Source: an uncultured Gemmatimonadota bacterium (lineage in GTDB: Bacteria > Gemmatimonadota > Gemmatimonadetes > Gemmatimonadales > GWC2-71-9). Taken from it: a DNA stretch of 10,073 nucleotides. Positions 1 through 5,838 of the stretch are shown here, one piece after another. Location of the stretch: the NCBI GenBank assembly GCA_913009915.1, contig CAJVYZ010000050.1:1-10073 (forward strand). The letters run 5' to 3'. A model generated the notes under the pieces. It saw only the letters and a list, made by a program, of their open reading frames with translations. It made no database searches and was not told the DNA's origin. Every line of letters starts with the position of its first letter. Position 1 is the first letter of the stretch. The position numbers and the translations under genes are program-made.

Positions 1-2
1 TC

Positions 3-176
3 GTCCGCGCGGCCGAACTGATGGGCATCTACCGCGAGGCACCACTCGGTTTCGTCGACGCCTCGATCGTGGCCCAGGCCGAGCGCTTGGGGCTGGTCTC
101 GCTCCTCACCACCGACCGCCGGCATTTCTCCCTCGTCCGCCCTCGGCACGTATCGTCATTTCGGCTGGAGCCCTAG
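3..176 (+). CDS. vapC: VapC-family PIN-domain toxin, C-terminal part (5' end outside window)
   Basis: The open frame enters from the left edge and gives 57 residues before a TAG stop. The reading contains GFVDASIVAQAERLG, then LLTTDRRHF, then a short FRLEP tail. This is the usual C-terminal third of a PIN-domain ribonuclease, with the third acidic residue at D19 and the fourth at D38 of the visible part. Known family members are Mg2+-dependent RNases that cut tRNA or other RNA when not bound by a VapB antitoxin. The N-terminal half and its antitoxin lie outside the window. The stop codon sits inside a CTAG tetranucleotide where the first palindromic element begins. The protein ends where VapC proteins normally end, so the element does not seem to truncate it. 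PIN family assignment is firm; the precise subfamily and target cannot be told. Confidence 0.8.
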   Translation, partial: VRAAELMGIYREAPLGFVDASIVAQAERLGLVSLLTTDRRHFSLVRPRHVSSFRLEP

Positions 177-283
177 GGAATGTTGAATAATGAATGCCAG
201 GAATAATAAATATCGAAGTGAACTTCGACCTTCCAACTTCACTTCGATATTCGATATTCGCGGCGGTCATTATTCATTATTTC
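177..283. mobile_element. MITE-like palindromic element, copy 1
   Basis: This 107 bp AT-rich block has imperfect terminal inverted repeats (177-198 against 262-283, 17 of 22 positions pairing). It also has a perfect 12 bp inner stem (211-222 with 238-249) around a 15-base loop, so almost the whole unit can fold back on itself. It is flanked by CTAG on both sides (173-176 and 284-287), consistent with a 4 bp target duplication. IS5-group elements are known to duplicate YTAR targets, but no transposase is present, so a link to IS5 is only inference. Two further copies lie at 342-448 and 1175-1274. It contains no coding capacity. Confidence 0.75.
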
Positions 284-341
284 CTAGCCGGATTTCCTAG
301 AGAGCGCGGGGGTCGAACCATGACCAGAGCCAGCACCATAG

Positions 342-448
342 GGAATGTTGAATACTGAATGCCCGGAATCATGAATATCGAGGTGAACTTCGATCTGCCA
401 ACTTCACTTCAAGATTCGATACTCGCGGCGGTCAATATTCATTACTCC
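342..448. mobile_element. MITE-like palindromic element, copy 2 (degraded)
   Basis: This is the same element as at 177-283, in the same orientation and of equal length (107 bp), with scattered substitutions. The left end begins GGAATGTTGAATA and the right end carries GGCGGTC then an AT-rich arm. The inner stem is weakened because both arms have drifted. The flanks are ATAG on the left and CCAT on the right, so no target duplication remains. It lies between copy 1 and the 3' end of the minus-strand vapC. The 58 bases between the two copies (284-341) show no gene. Confidence 0.7.
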
Positions 449-512
449 CCATGCAGGAGCGTGGGGTGTGCGGCGAGGGATGCTGATCACTGATTAATGA
501 ATGTCGGCTAGC

Positions 513-875
513 TCACCCGACATAGCCGACCTGGAGCGTTTCGGCAACGGCTCCAAGGGCCTTGTCCCTCGTCCACAGCGTGGACCGGGACAGAAGCGCA
601 GACGCGAGCAAGTGCACATCGATCCAGCCGAGCCCCTTGCCCGGGAGCTTCCGATCCGATACCAAGTGCAGTACCTCTTCATGGCTCGCGACGGTAGCGG
701 TGGGAAGGGTTGTCAGCAAAGCGAGGATCTCCGCTCGGTTCTTCAGGTTGCCGCAGGCAAGCTCACCGATAACGAACGGATGGCAGATAACGAGACCTTC
801 CCTCAGCACGCCTGTCAGCTTTCGGTCGCCCTTGCGCAGATGGTCGATCCAGACAGACGTATCGACCAGGATCAC
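513..875 (-). CDS. vapC: Type II toxin VapC, PIN-domain ribonuclease
   Basis: A complete 120-residue PIN-domain protein. It opens with MILVDTSVWIDHLR, the usual first strand with catalytic D5. Further acidic residues are E38 in VIGELACGN, D86 in GWIDVHLLASAL and D104 in LWTRDKAL, so all four metal-binding acids of an active nuclease are present. Family members cut specific RNAs (often initiator tRNA or the sarcin-ricin loop of 23S rRNA) and are held inactive by VapB. The start codon is GTG, and the first four bases GTGA overlap the TGA stop of the upstream vapB, so the two are translationally coupled. No separate ribosome-binding site is needed or seen. The gene, with its antitoxin, sits between MITE-like copies 2 and 3. 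The product is about normal length with no sign of damage. Confidence 0.9.
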   Translation of the reverse strand: MILVDTSVWIDHLRKGDRKLTGVLREGLVICHPFVIGELACGNLKNRAEILALLTTLPTATVASHEEVLHLVSDRKLPGKGLGWIDVHLLASALLSRSTLWTRDKALGAVAETLQVGYVG

Positions 876-1069
876 GCGGCGTTGGTGCGGCGGCGCGGGG
901 AGGCCTTGAGTTTTTTCTCACTGCCCCCCAGAGCGGCCAGCCGGCGAGCGCTCTCGAGAGCAATCAGCGCCTCTAGACCAAGGCGAACCAGAGCTGTCTT
1001 CTCCTTGACCCCCGTCAGTCGCGCGGCCCGTTTGAGAAGGCTGTCTTCGATGTTCAAAGTCGTCCGCAT
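872..1069 (-). CDS. vapB: Type II antitoxin VapB, ribbon-helix-helix
   Basis: This 65-residue protein starts MRTTLNIEDSLLKRAARLTG. A short DNA-binding beta strand (residues 2-7) and two helices (about 8-17 and 22-38) form a ribbon-helix-helix fold. A basic tail, RRLAALGGSEKKLKASPRRR (residues 42-61), is the usual toxin-wrapping segment of this VapB subfamily. Such antitoxins dimerise, bind their own promoter and neutralise VapC. A longer open frame extends upstream to 1261, but that part runs through a palindromic element and shows no family similarity. The ATG at 1069 is therefore chosen. There is no Shine-Dalgarno sequence in front of it. A promoter lies so close that transcription probably starts at or next to the ATG. 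The gene overlaps vapC by four bases. Confidence 0.9.
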   Translation of the reverse strand: MRTTLNIEDSLLKRAARLTGVKEKTALVRLGLEALIALESARRLAALGGSEKKLKASPRRRTNAA

Positions 1070-1076
1070 ATGTATC

Positions 1077-1105
1077 AATATGCATTGTTTGTGCAGACGC
1101 GTCAA
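1077..1105 (-). promoter_or_regulatory. Predicted vapBC promoter (leaderless)
   Basis: On the minus strand, TTGACG (1105-1100) and CATATT (1082-1077) are separated by 17 bases and match sigma70-type -35 and -10 boxes at five and four of six positions. Only seven bases separate the -10 box from the vapB ATG, so the transcript would begin at or just before the start codon. The region between contains short A/T palindromic stretches (around ATGCAT and ATACAT) that could serve as the VapB operator. Confidence 0.5.
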
Positions 1106-1174
1106 CCCCTTGTCAGGGTCGGGACGCCGGCCCGACAGGCCTGACAGCGATAGCCGGCGGTCTGAGGCACCCAG

Positions 1175-1274
1175 GGAATGTTGAATATCGAATGCCAGGA
1201 ATAGTGAATATCGAAGTGAACTTCGACCTTCCAACTTCACTTCTATATTCGCGGCGGTCATTATTCATTTTTCC
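1175..1274. mobile_element. MITE-like palindromic element, copy 3
   Basis: The third copy is 100 bp, in the same orientation as the others, and very close to copy 1 except for a 7 bp deletion in the right arm, where copy 1 has a doubled ATTCGAT motif. The inner stem is retained at 11 of 12 pairs. The right flank is CTAG (1275-1278) and the left flank CCAG (1171-1174), a one-base mismatch to a CTAG duplication. It lies upstream of vapBC and upstream of the phosphatase gene. Together with copy 2 it brackets the toxin-antitoxin operon as direct repeats. Confidence 0.75.
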
Positions 1275-1364
1275 CTAGCCGTACCCCTAGCCAACATGTA
1301 GCTTAGATTCCCGGGCGAAACCCCACCCGCCACCGACCCGCGCACCAACGCAATGAGGGCTCCC

Positions 1365-2222
1365 ATGACGGACGACCTTCCCCTGAAGCCCCGCAACAGC
1401 GACATCGACGCCTGGGGCGTGAGCCACACCGGCAAGGTCCGCAAGGAGAACCAGGACCACTTCTTCTGCGGCTCGATGTCGCGCGGGGTGGTGGTCGACA
1501 TCACCAGCATCCCCGAGGGCGAACGGCTGGTGGACGAGGAGCGGCTGGCATCGTTTGCCATGGTGGCCGACGGCGTCGGCAGCGGTGGCGGCGGCGAGGA
1601 GGCGGCCCGTACGGCGGTCCAAGGGTTGGTCGAGAAGGTGGCCCAGACGTTCCACGAGGCCTACACCACCTCGGCCGCCGAGCCGGAAGCGTTCACCAAG
1701 CTGCTGACCGACGCCGCCATGGAATGCCATGAGCGCCTGATGGACCGCACCGAGCACGACCCGGAGCACAAGCGCTACGCCACCACCCTCACGCTGTTCC
1801 TCGGGCTGTGGCCCCACGCCTACCTCCTCCAGGTGGGCGACAGCCGTTGCTACGTCTTCCACAACGGCGAACTGACCCAGATTTCCCGCGACCAAACCAT
1901 GGCCCAGGCCCTGGTAGATCAGGGGGTCCTGACGCAGAGCCGGGCCGAGGGTACCAGATGGGCCCACGTGCTGTCGAGCGCCATCGGCGGCCAACAGGCC
2001 GAACCGGTGGTGACCCGCTTCGTGCGCGACTGGGGCACCATCGTGCTGCTGTGCAGTGACGGGTTGACCAAGCACGTGTCGGACGAGCGCATCAAGGAGC
2101 TGGCCTCGACCATGACCAGTTCGCGGCAATTGTGCGAGGACCTCCTCCAGGAAGCTCTCGACGACGGCGGCAGCGACAACATCACCCTGATCGTGGGACG
2201 GACCATCAAGCCGCAAGACTGA
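1365..2222 (+). CDS. PP2C-family protein serine/threonine phosphatase
   Basis: A 285-residue soluble PP2C (PPM) phosphatase, which removes phosphate from Ser/Thr residues using two metal ions. It usually counteracts Hanks-type kinases such as PknB. The family motifs appear in order: GKVRKENQDHF (D31), MVADGVGSGGGGEEAA (D69, G70), ATTLTLFLG, LLQVGDSRCYVF (D159), LSSAIGG, LLCSDGLT (D232) and GGSDNITLIV (D271, N272). All metal-binding aspartates are therefore kept and it should be active. No membrane segment or extra domain is seen. An in-frame ATG lies 12 bases upstream at 1353. The ATG at 1365 is preferred because GAGGG (1355-1359) sits five bases before it, while nothing precedes the first. 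No kinase gene is nearby. The stop is followed immediately by a broken Fe-S protein gene. Its substrate is unknown. Confidence 0.9.
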   Translation: MTDDLPLKPRNSDIDAWGVSHTGKVRKENQDHFFCGSMSRGVVVDITSIPEGERLVDEERLASFAMVADGVGSGGGGEEAARTAVQGLVEKVAQTFHEAYTTSAAEPEAFTKLLTDAAMECHERLMDRTEHDPEHKRYATTLTLFLGLWPHAYLLQVGDSRCYVFHNGELTQISRDQTMAQALVDQGVLTQSRAEGTRWAHVLSSAIGGQQAEPVVTRFVRDWGTIVLLCSDGLTKHVSDERIKELASTMTSSRQLCEDLLQEALDDGGSDNITLIVGRTIKPQD

Positions 2223-2608
2223 TCGACCCCTCACGATTACTTCATCGAGTCTTTAGAGCACCGGCTGCCTATCACGATCCGTGCAACATCACCCGCAACG
2301 GCGGGGTGATCGGCGAGCCGCGCCGGTTGCTCAACGCGTCAGTGGAAGCGTTCGAGGAGATGACGCCCAACCGCGAGCACAACTGGTGCTGCGGCGGTGG
2401 CGGTGGCATGCACTCCATGCCCGAGTATCGAGACGTGCGCCTTCAGAGCGGGCTCATGAAGGCTCGGCAAATCGGTAACACCTCGGCACGGGTGGTGGCC
2501 ACCACCTGCGCCAACTGCCAACTACAGTTGAGCGACCTGAACGAGCATTACGGCCTAGAGGTGGAGTGCGTCAGCGTCACCGAGCTGGTGGCCAAAGCGC
2601 TCAACTGA
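2223..2608 (+). pseudogene. 3' remnant of an Fe-S oxidoreductase (HdrD/DsrK-like CCG domain)
   Basis: From 2270 to the TGA at 2608 the frame reads as the C-terminal cysteine-rich (CCG) domain of heterodisulfide-reductase-like Fe-S proteins such as HdrD, DsrK, HmcF or TmcB. It begins AYHDPCNITRNGG, continues with NWCCGGGGGM (Cys codons at 2387 and 2390) and ends with ATTCANCQLQL and VTELVAKAL. Such domains bind a [4Fe-4S] cluster in membrane-linked electron-transfer complexes. The roughly 300 residues normally preceding it (4Fe-4S ferredoxin motifs, first CCG half) are absent, and no start codon with a ribosome-binding site precedes the domain. Just upstream, in a different frame, 2232-2267 reads HDYFIESLEHRL, which could be the preceding protein segment shifted by an indel near 2260. 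This looks like a truncated gene joined to the phosphatase end. An assembly junction is an alternative. Confidence 0.7.
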
Positions 2609-2644
2609 ACGAGAACGGTATCGCCTGAGAAGCCGCCCGCAGGC

Positions 2645-3121
2645 CTACTCGCACATCTGCAGGTACCCGCCCATCACCCCGCCGCCCAGCAGGTTGGCCA
2701 CGGCCACACTGCCCACTCCCGGCAGGCCGGTGAGTACGTCACTGCCGGTCATGGCGGTAACGACCATGAACACCGTCGAATAGGCCACCAGGCCGAACGT
2801 TGCCCCGGACACGATGTTGAGCGGTACCCGGTAGCGATCGAACACCGCCACCGCGCCGATCCCCAACAATCCGAACGTCATGAAATGGAGCCCCGTCAGA
2901 GTCAACAGCTTCCCGCCGAACAGGGCCCCGTTGGCGATCCGCGCAACGATGGGGAAGTCGATCTCCACGGCCCACGGTCCCAGTACGGCGTGGCCCAGCG
3001 CGGCGGGAGTGGACAGTGGCGCCAGGTGGAGCAGGTCGCTGAAGAAGAAGAAGGCGGCCACGGTGCCGGCGGCCAGGAACCCGCCCCGCAGGCCTTGGGT
3101 GATACGGCTCGATTCGGTCAC
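2645..3121 (-). CDS. Four-helix integral membrane protein, unknown function
   Basis: A 158-residue hydrophobic protein with four likely membrane helices at about residues 12-34, 72-95, 101-123 and 133-153. The first carries a run of phenylalanines (VAAFFFFSDLLHL) followed by STPAALGHAVLG. The overall look, helix 1 followed by a TP-x-x-LG segment and later LTGLHFMTFGLLGI, resembles small four-helix hypothetical proteins of uncultured bacteria, with no known activity. No catalytic motif is visible. Two GTG starts are possible. The one at 3121 is chosen because GAGGG (3132-3128 on this strand) lies six bases ahead, whereas the GTG at 3127 directly abuts it. The gene converges with the Fe-S remnant (36 bases between stops) and diverges from the radical SAM gene. 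It probably is transcribed alone. Confidence 0.75.
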   Translation of the reverse strand: MTESSRITQGLRGGFLAAGTVAAFFFFSDLLHLAPLSTPAALGHAVLGPWAVEIDFPIVARIANGALFGGKLLTLTGLHFMTFGLLGIGAVAVFDRYRVPLNIVSGATFGLVAYSTVFMVVTAMTGSDVLTGLPGVGSVAVANLLGGGVMGGYLQMCE

Positions 3122-3248
3122 AGCCACCCCTCAGTCGGCGGACACTCGCGAGTAGGCGAACAATCCTGCTGCCATGGTGGAGACGGAGACCCCATTCGGC
3201 CTCGGAGCACCCAGTCTCTGATGTCTGCTCATCGACTCCACTTGCCGT

Positions 3249-3290
3249 TCACCGCTCACCGCTCACTGCTCACTGCTCATCGCTCACCGC
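3249..3290. repeat. Heptanucleotide tandem array TCACCGC/TCACTGC (6 units)
   Basis: Six contiguous 7 bp units: TCACCGC, TCACCGC, TCACTGC, TCACTGC, TCATCGC, TCACCGC. It lies in the divergent gap between the membrane protein and the radical SAM gene. It is the first of five 7 bp arrays in the window; the others have different unit sequences. Confidence 0.9.
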
Positions 3291-3635
3291 AAGAGCCTTG
3301 ATCGCAGCGCCAATGTCACTCCCGAATACCCGAAACGCAAGCTGGCCTCGACGGCGCCTGCCTGTCGACGATAAAGATGTCTTCACTGTTGTTTCACAGT
3401 TCTTTCATTGGATGTCGAGAGTTGTGGAGGTAGTGCCGCAGCACCGGTAAATCCGGATAATTCTTCTCCCGTTAACGGTCCATAGGCCAACTGGTTGACG
3501 AGCCACGACATAGCGTTGAACCACGCTGCTTGCCGAAGGCAGGGACCAGGGGCCTATGACTTGCACCCGTTGGGGTTTTCAATAGAACGAATGCTGCAGA
3601 ACGAATGCTGCCCCATCCGAGACAGGAGCAGGCCG
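3291..3635 (+). other. Long 5' region of the radical SAM gene, no gene seen
   Basis: There is no convincing coding signal in these 345 bases. An upstream extension of the radical SAM frame (from 3495) lacks family similarity and a ribosome-binding site. The stretch is less GC-rich than its surroundings (around 3365-3480) and contains the 10 bp palindrome CCGTTAACGG (3469-3478), a possible operator. Near the 3' end a 13-base sequence, GAACGAATGCTGC, occurs twice 14 bases apart (3585-3597 and 3599-3611). A weak promoter is listed separately. Confidence 0.5.
3561..3588 (+). promoter_or_regulatory. Weak candidate promoter for the radical SAM operon
   Basis: TTGCAC (3561-3566) and TAGAAC (3583-3588) are spaced by 16 bases and lie about 47 bases before the chosen start codon. 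The match to sigma70 boxes is poor, three and four of six. This is only a position to test, and another promoter in the lower-GC stretch further upstream is equally possible. Confidence 0.2.
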
Positions 3636-4562
3636 ATGAGCCATTCCGAGCTGGCCGCGATCGAAGGAACGCTGAGCCAGATTCCCTTTCCCAAGAAGTT
3701 CGCCGTCGAAACCTGCGCCGAGTGCAACCTGGCGTGCGGCATGTGTCACCACCCGAACATGGTCCGTCCGAAGGGCACCATGCCGTTTCCGCTGTGGCAG
3801 AAGTGTGCCGACGAAATCGCCGCGACGGCGCCGTACACCGAGTGCTGGTTCTCGTTCTGCGGCGAACCGTTTCTGGAACCGGAGCTGCTGTTCAAGTTTC
3901 TCCACTATGGCAAGTCGGTGGGACTGGAATCGCTCAACGTCAACACCAACGGCATGCTGTTGACACCGGATCTGGTCGAGCCATTGCTCGATACCGGCCT
4001 GGATCTGGTCGTGTTCGGAATCGACGGCTTCACCAAAGAGACGTTCGAAGCCATTCGCATCAACGCCGACCGGGACACGGTCTATGCCAACGCGGAATAC
4101 CTCCTCGACGTCATCAAGGCCCGGGGCGAAGGACCGGAAGTCCAAATCCAGTTCATCGAAATGGACGAAAACGAACACGAACTGGAAGAGTTCTCCCAGT
4201 ATTGGCTGGAGCGCGGAGCCACTCTCAAGGTACGCCGCAAGCTGAGTTGGGGCGGCAAGTTCGACACCTTCGAGGTCTTCCAGGAAAATCGCATCCCCTG
4301 TCCCTGGTCGTTGACCATGATGCACGTCTTCTGGGACGGCCGGGTGCCCCGCTGCCCGGGTGATACCGAGGGCGAGGAAGGCGCCGGCAACGCCTGGGAG
4401 GCGTCCCTGGCCGAACTGTGGGGCCGGTTGGGAGGCTACCGGCAGAAGCACCTGGAACACCGGTGGGACGAGCTGCCGGAGCGGTGTAACACCTGCACCG
4501 ACTGGGCAACGGGTGCCGCCGAGCGTATCCGTCCCGACACCAGCCCGCCATGTGCCTGCTGA
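3636..4562 (+). CDS. Radical SAM/SPASM domain protein
   Basis: A 308-residue radical SAM enzyme. The cluster motif CNLACGMC gives C30, C34 and C37 for the SAM-binding [4Fe-4S] cluster. SFCGEPFLEP (residues 73-82) corresponds to the GGEP strand, and LNVNTNGMLL (100-109) and VVFGIDG (125-131) to later barrel strands. The C-terminal part looks like a SPASM domain: PCPW (C222), DGRVPRC (C240) and CNTC (C284, C287), plus CAC at the very end (C306, C308). SPASM enzymes hold auxiliary Fe-S clusters and modify peptides, sugars or other small molecules by radical chemistry. The start at 3636 is chosen for AGGAG (3624-3628) seven bases ahead. The next gene begins 31 bases after the stop on the same strand, so the two are probably co-transcribed. 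The substrate is unknown. A carrier-bound or sugar-related one is suggested only by the neighbour. Confidence 0.88.
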   Translation: MSHSELAAIEGTLSQIPFPKKFAVETCAECNLACGMCHHPNMVRPKGTMPFPLWQKCADEIAATAPYTECWFSFCGEPFLEPELLFKFLHYGKSVGLESLNVNTNGMLLTPDLVEPLLDTGLDLVVFGIDGFTKETFEAIRINADRDTVYANAEYLLDVIKARGEGPEVQIQFIEMDENEHELEEFSQYWLERGATLKVRRKLSWGGKFDTFEVFQENRIPCPWSLTMMHVFWDGRVPRCPGDTEGEEGAGNAWEASLAELWGRLGGYRQKHLEHRWDELPERCNTCTDWATGAAERIRPDTSPPCAC

Positions 4563-4593
4563 CGCGCGCGGAGACGACAGCGGTGGCTCTCCC

Positions 4594-5610
4594 GTGACCA
4601 CGCTGTACCTGTGCGGGGCGGGTAACTCCGAAGGCGTGCGGTTGGCGCAGACCGTCAACCAGCGAACGCCGCAGTGGGATCGCCTCCTCTTGCTGGACGA
4701 CGATCCCGCCAAGGCGGGCGGCCGGCTGTGTGGGGTAGAGATCGCCGGGCCGTTCGATCTGCTGGCCGATGCCGACGCCGACGGCGACCGGGTTGCCAAC
4801 CTGGTGGCCCGCACCACCCGCGGGCGCCGGGGCGCGCGCCAGAAGATCGCCACCTTCGATATTCCCTTTGCGCCGCTGATCGACGCCGGTGTGAATGCCG
4901 ACTGGGTCGATATCCGCAACGATGACATCACCGTTTATCATCACGCCACGCTGGGGCCCGAGGTCGTCATCGAAGGGGGCTCGGTGGTGTTCATGGGCGC
5001 CGTGGTGGGCCACGAATCCACCGTGGGTCCGGGCTGTGTCGTCGCCGCCAACGCGGTCATCAATGCGCGCGTGGTACTCAACGAAGGCGTCTACGTCGGT
5101 TCCAACGCTACCATCCTCCCGGAGATCACCGTTGGAGAATACGCCACCATCGGCGCCGGATCGGTGGTGCTGCAGGATGTGCCCGCCGGCGCCACCGTGA
5201 TGGGCGTGCCGGCCCAGATCATCTCGGCGCCATCAAGGAACGGCGCCGATCAACCCATGGCCTCGGGACAGCTACCGTTACCGCGACATTCCTACTCGCA
5301 CGCGGAACTGGAACAGGCAATCGCCGACATCTGGGCAACGGTTCTCGAGGTCGACGGTGTCGGATTCGAGGAGAACTTCTTCGATCTCGGCGGTACCTCG
5401 CTGCTGGCGCTCAGGGCTCACGAACGCATCGTGGAGGACATCGGTGGAGATCTGGCGTGCACCGACATGTTCCGCTTCACCACCGTGCGGTCGCTGGCCC
5501 AGCATCTCGATCACCACATCCCCACGGGATCGGGCGGCACGGGGTGGGAGCGCGCCCAATTCAGGCGGGCGGTGATGTTGGGACGGCGAGGGGAACTGGC
5601 GGGATGGTGA
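4594..5610 (+). CDS. NeuD/PglD-like acyltransferase fused to an acyl/peptidyl carrier domain
   Basis: A 338-residue two-part protein. Residues 1-60 (TLYLCGAGNSEG, LLLLDDDPAKAGGRLCGVEI) are a PglD_N-type Rossmann domain. Residues about 104-210 are a hexapeptide-repeat left-handed beta helix ending in AGATVMGVPAQII. H140 in VVGHESTVG is at the place of the catalytic His of PglD/NeuD, which acetylate nucleotide amino sugars or sialic acid with acetyl-CoA. Residues about 236-306 are a phosphopantetheine-binding domain: LEQAIADIWATVLEV, then FFDLGGTSLLALR with S269 as attachment site. A basic tail, RAQFRRAVMLGRRGELAG, follows. The open frame continues upstream to 4360 inside the radical SAM gene. 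The GTG at 4594 is taken as the start because the PglD_N fold begins right there; GGTGG seven to eight bases ahead is a weak ribosome site. The carrier could supply the acyl group as a thioester instead of CoA. No ligase or phosphopantetheinyl transferase is in view. Confidence 0.88.
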   Translation: MTTLYLCGAGNSEGVRLAQTVNQRTPQWDRLLLLDDDPAKAGGRLCGVEIAGPFDLLADADADGDRVANLVARTTRGRRGARQKIATFDIPFAPLIDAGVNADWVDIRNDDITVYHHATLGPEVVIEGGSVVFMGAVVGHESTVGPGCVVAANAVINARVVLNEGVYVGSNATILPEITVGEYATIGAGSVVLQDVPAGATVMGVPAQIISAPSRNGADQPMASGQLPLPRHSYSHAELEQAIADIWATVLEVDGVGFEENFFDLGGTSLLALRAHERIVEDIGGDLACTDMFRFTTVRSLAQHLDHHIPTGSGGTGWERAQFRRAVMLGRRGELAGW

Positions 5611-5707
5611 CGAAAGCGAGGGCAGCGAGGGCAGCGAGGGCAGCGGGAGCAGCGGGGGCAGACGAAAGCGGGGGCAGCGAGGGCAGCGGGAGCAGCGAGG
5701 GCGGGGG
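5611..5707. repeat. G-rich 9 bp tandem repeats (GCAGCGAGG)
   Basis: It begins right after the stop codon of the acyltransferase-carrier gene. Nine-base units GCAGCGAGG, GCAGCGGGA and GCAGCGGGG are arranged in two blocks (5611-5660 and 5661-5707), each opened by GACGAAAGCG, so an outer duplication of about 50 bp is present as well. An open frame passes through it but encodes only Ala/Arg/Gly-Ser runs and is not considered a gene. Confidence 0.85.
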
Positions 5708-5708
5708 A

Positions 5709-5750
5709 TGTCGCTTTAGCGACAGGTGCCGAGTCTCGGCTTTAGCCGAG
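5709..5750. repeat. Double-hairpin repeat with TTTA loops, copy 1
   Basis: Two adjacent hairpins: TGTCGC-TTTA-GCGACA (5709-5724) and CTCGGC-TTTA-GCCGAG (5735-5750). Another GCCGAG lies just before the second hairpin (5728-5733) and can compete for the same CTCGGC arm. A near-identical copy (two substitutions in the linker) is at 7162-7202. There is no T tract, so a standard intrinsic terminator is unlikely, although it could stabilise a 3' end. The following 54 bases to the next array show nothing clear. Confidence 0.8.
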
Positions 5751-5804
5751 GGTCAGACGGTAGAGCGGTAGCGCGCGTATTGGGTCGGGAGTAACTTCGC
5801 CGCA

Positions 5805-5838
5805 GCCACCAGCCACCAGCCACCAGCCACCAGCCCAC
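5805..5838. repeat. Heptanucleotide tandem array GCCACCA (about 4.9 units)
   Basis: Four perfect GCCACCA units and a final partial GCCCAC run directly up to the GTG start codon of the antiporter gene at 5839. The array fills the place where a ribosome-binding site should be, and no Shine-Dalgarno-like sequence is present. Confidence 0.9.

Noticed and set aside
501..1184. Plus-strand 227-residue frame over the vapBC region
   Set aside because: It is antisense to two clearly recognisable genes and has Arg/Ser-rich low-information sequence with no family resemblance.
1287..2234. Minus-strand 315-residue frame opposite the phosphatase
   Set aside because: The PP2C motifs on the plus strand are complete; the antisense frame is a by-product of high GC third positions.
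2885..3301. Plus-strand 138-residue frame over the membrane protein and heptamer array
   Set aside because: It is antisense to a protein with four clear membrane helices, and its end is a translation of the TCACYGC repeat.
3495..3635. 47-residue N-terminal extension of the radical SAM protein
   Set aside because: There is no ribosome-binding site at the upstream starts, while AGGAG is well placed for 3636; the extension is not like the family.
3579..4931. Minus-strand 450-residue frame opposite radical SAM and acyltransferase
   Set aside because: It spans two firm plus-strand genes and their gap; composition reflects the reverse codons, with no domains recognised.
5709..5750. Double hairpin considered as an intrinsic terminator
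   Set aside because: The stems are short (6 bp) and no U-rich tract follows either hairpin; termination is possible but not supported.
5457..5771. Plus-strand frame through the G-rich repeats (Ala/Arg/Gly/Ser runs)
   Set aside because: It starts inside the carrier domain in another frame and encodes only tandem DNA repeats.
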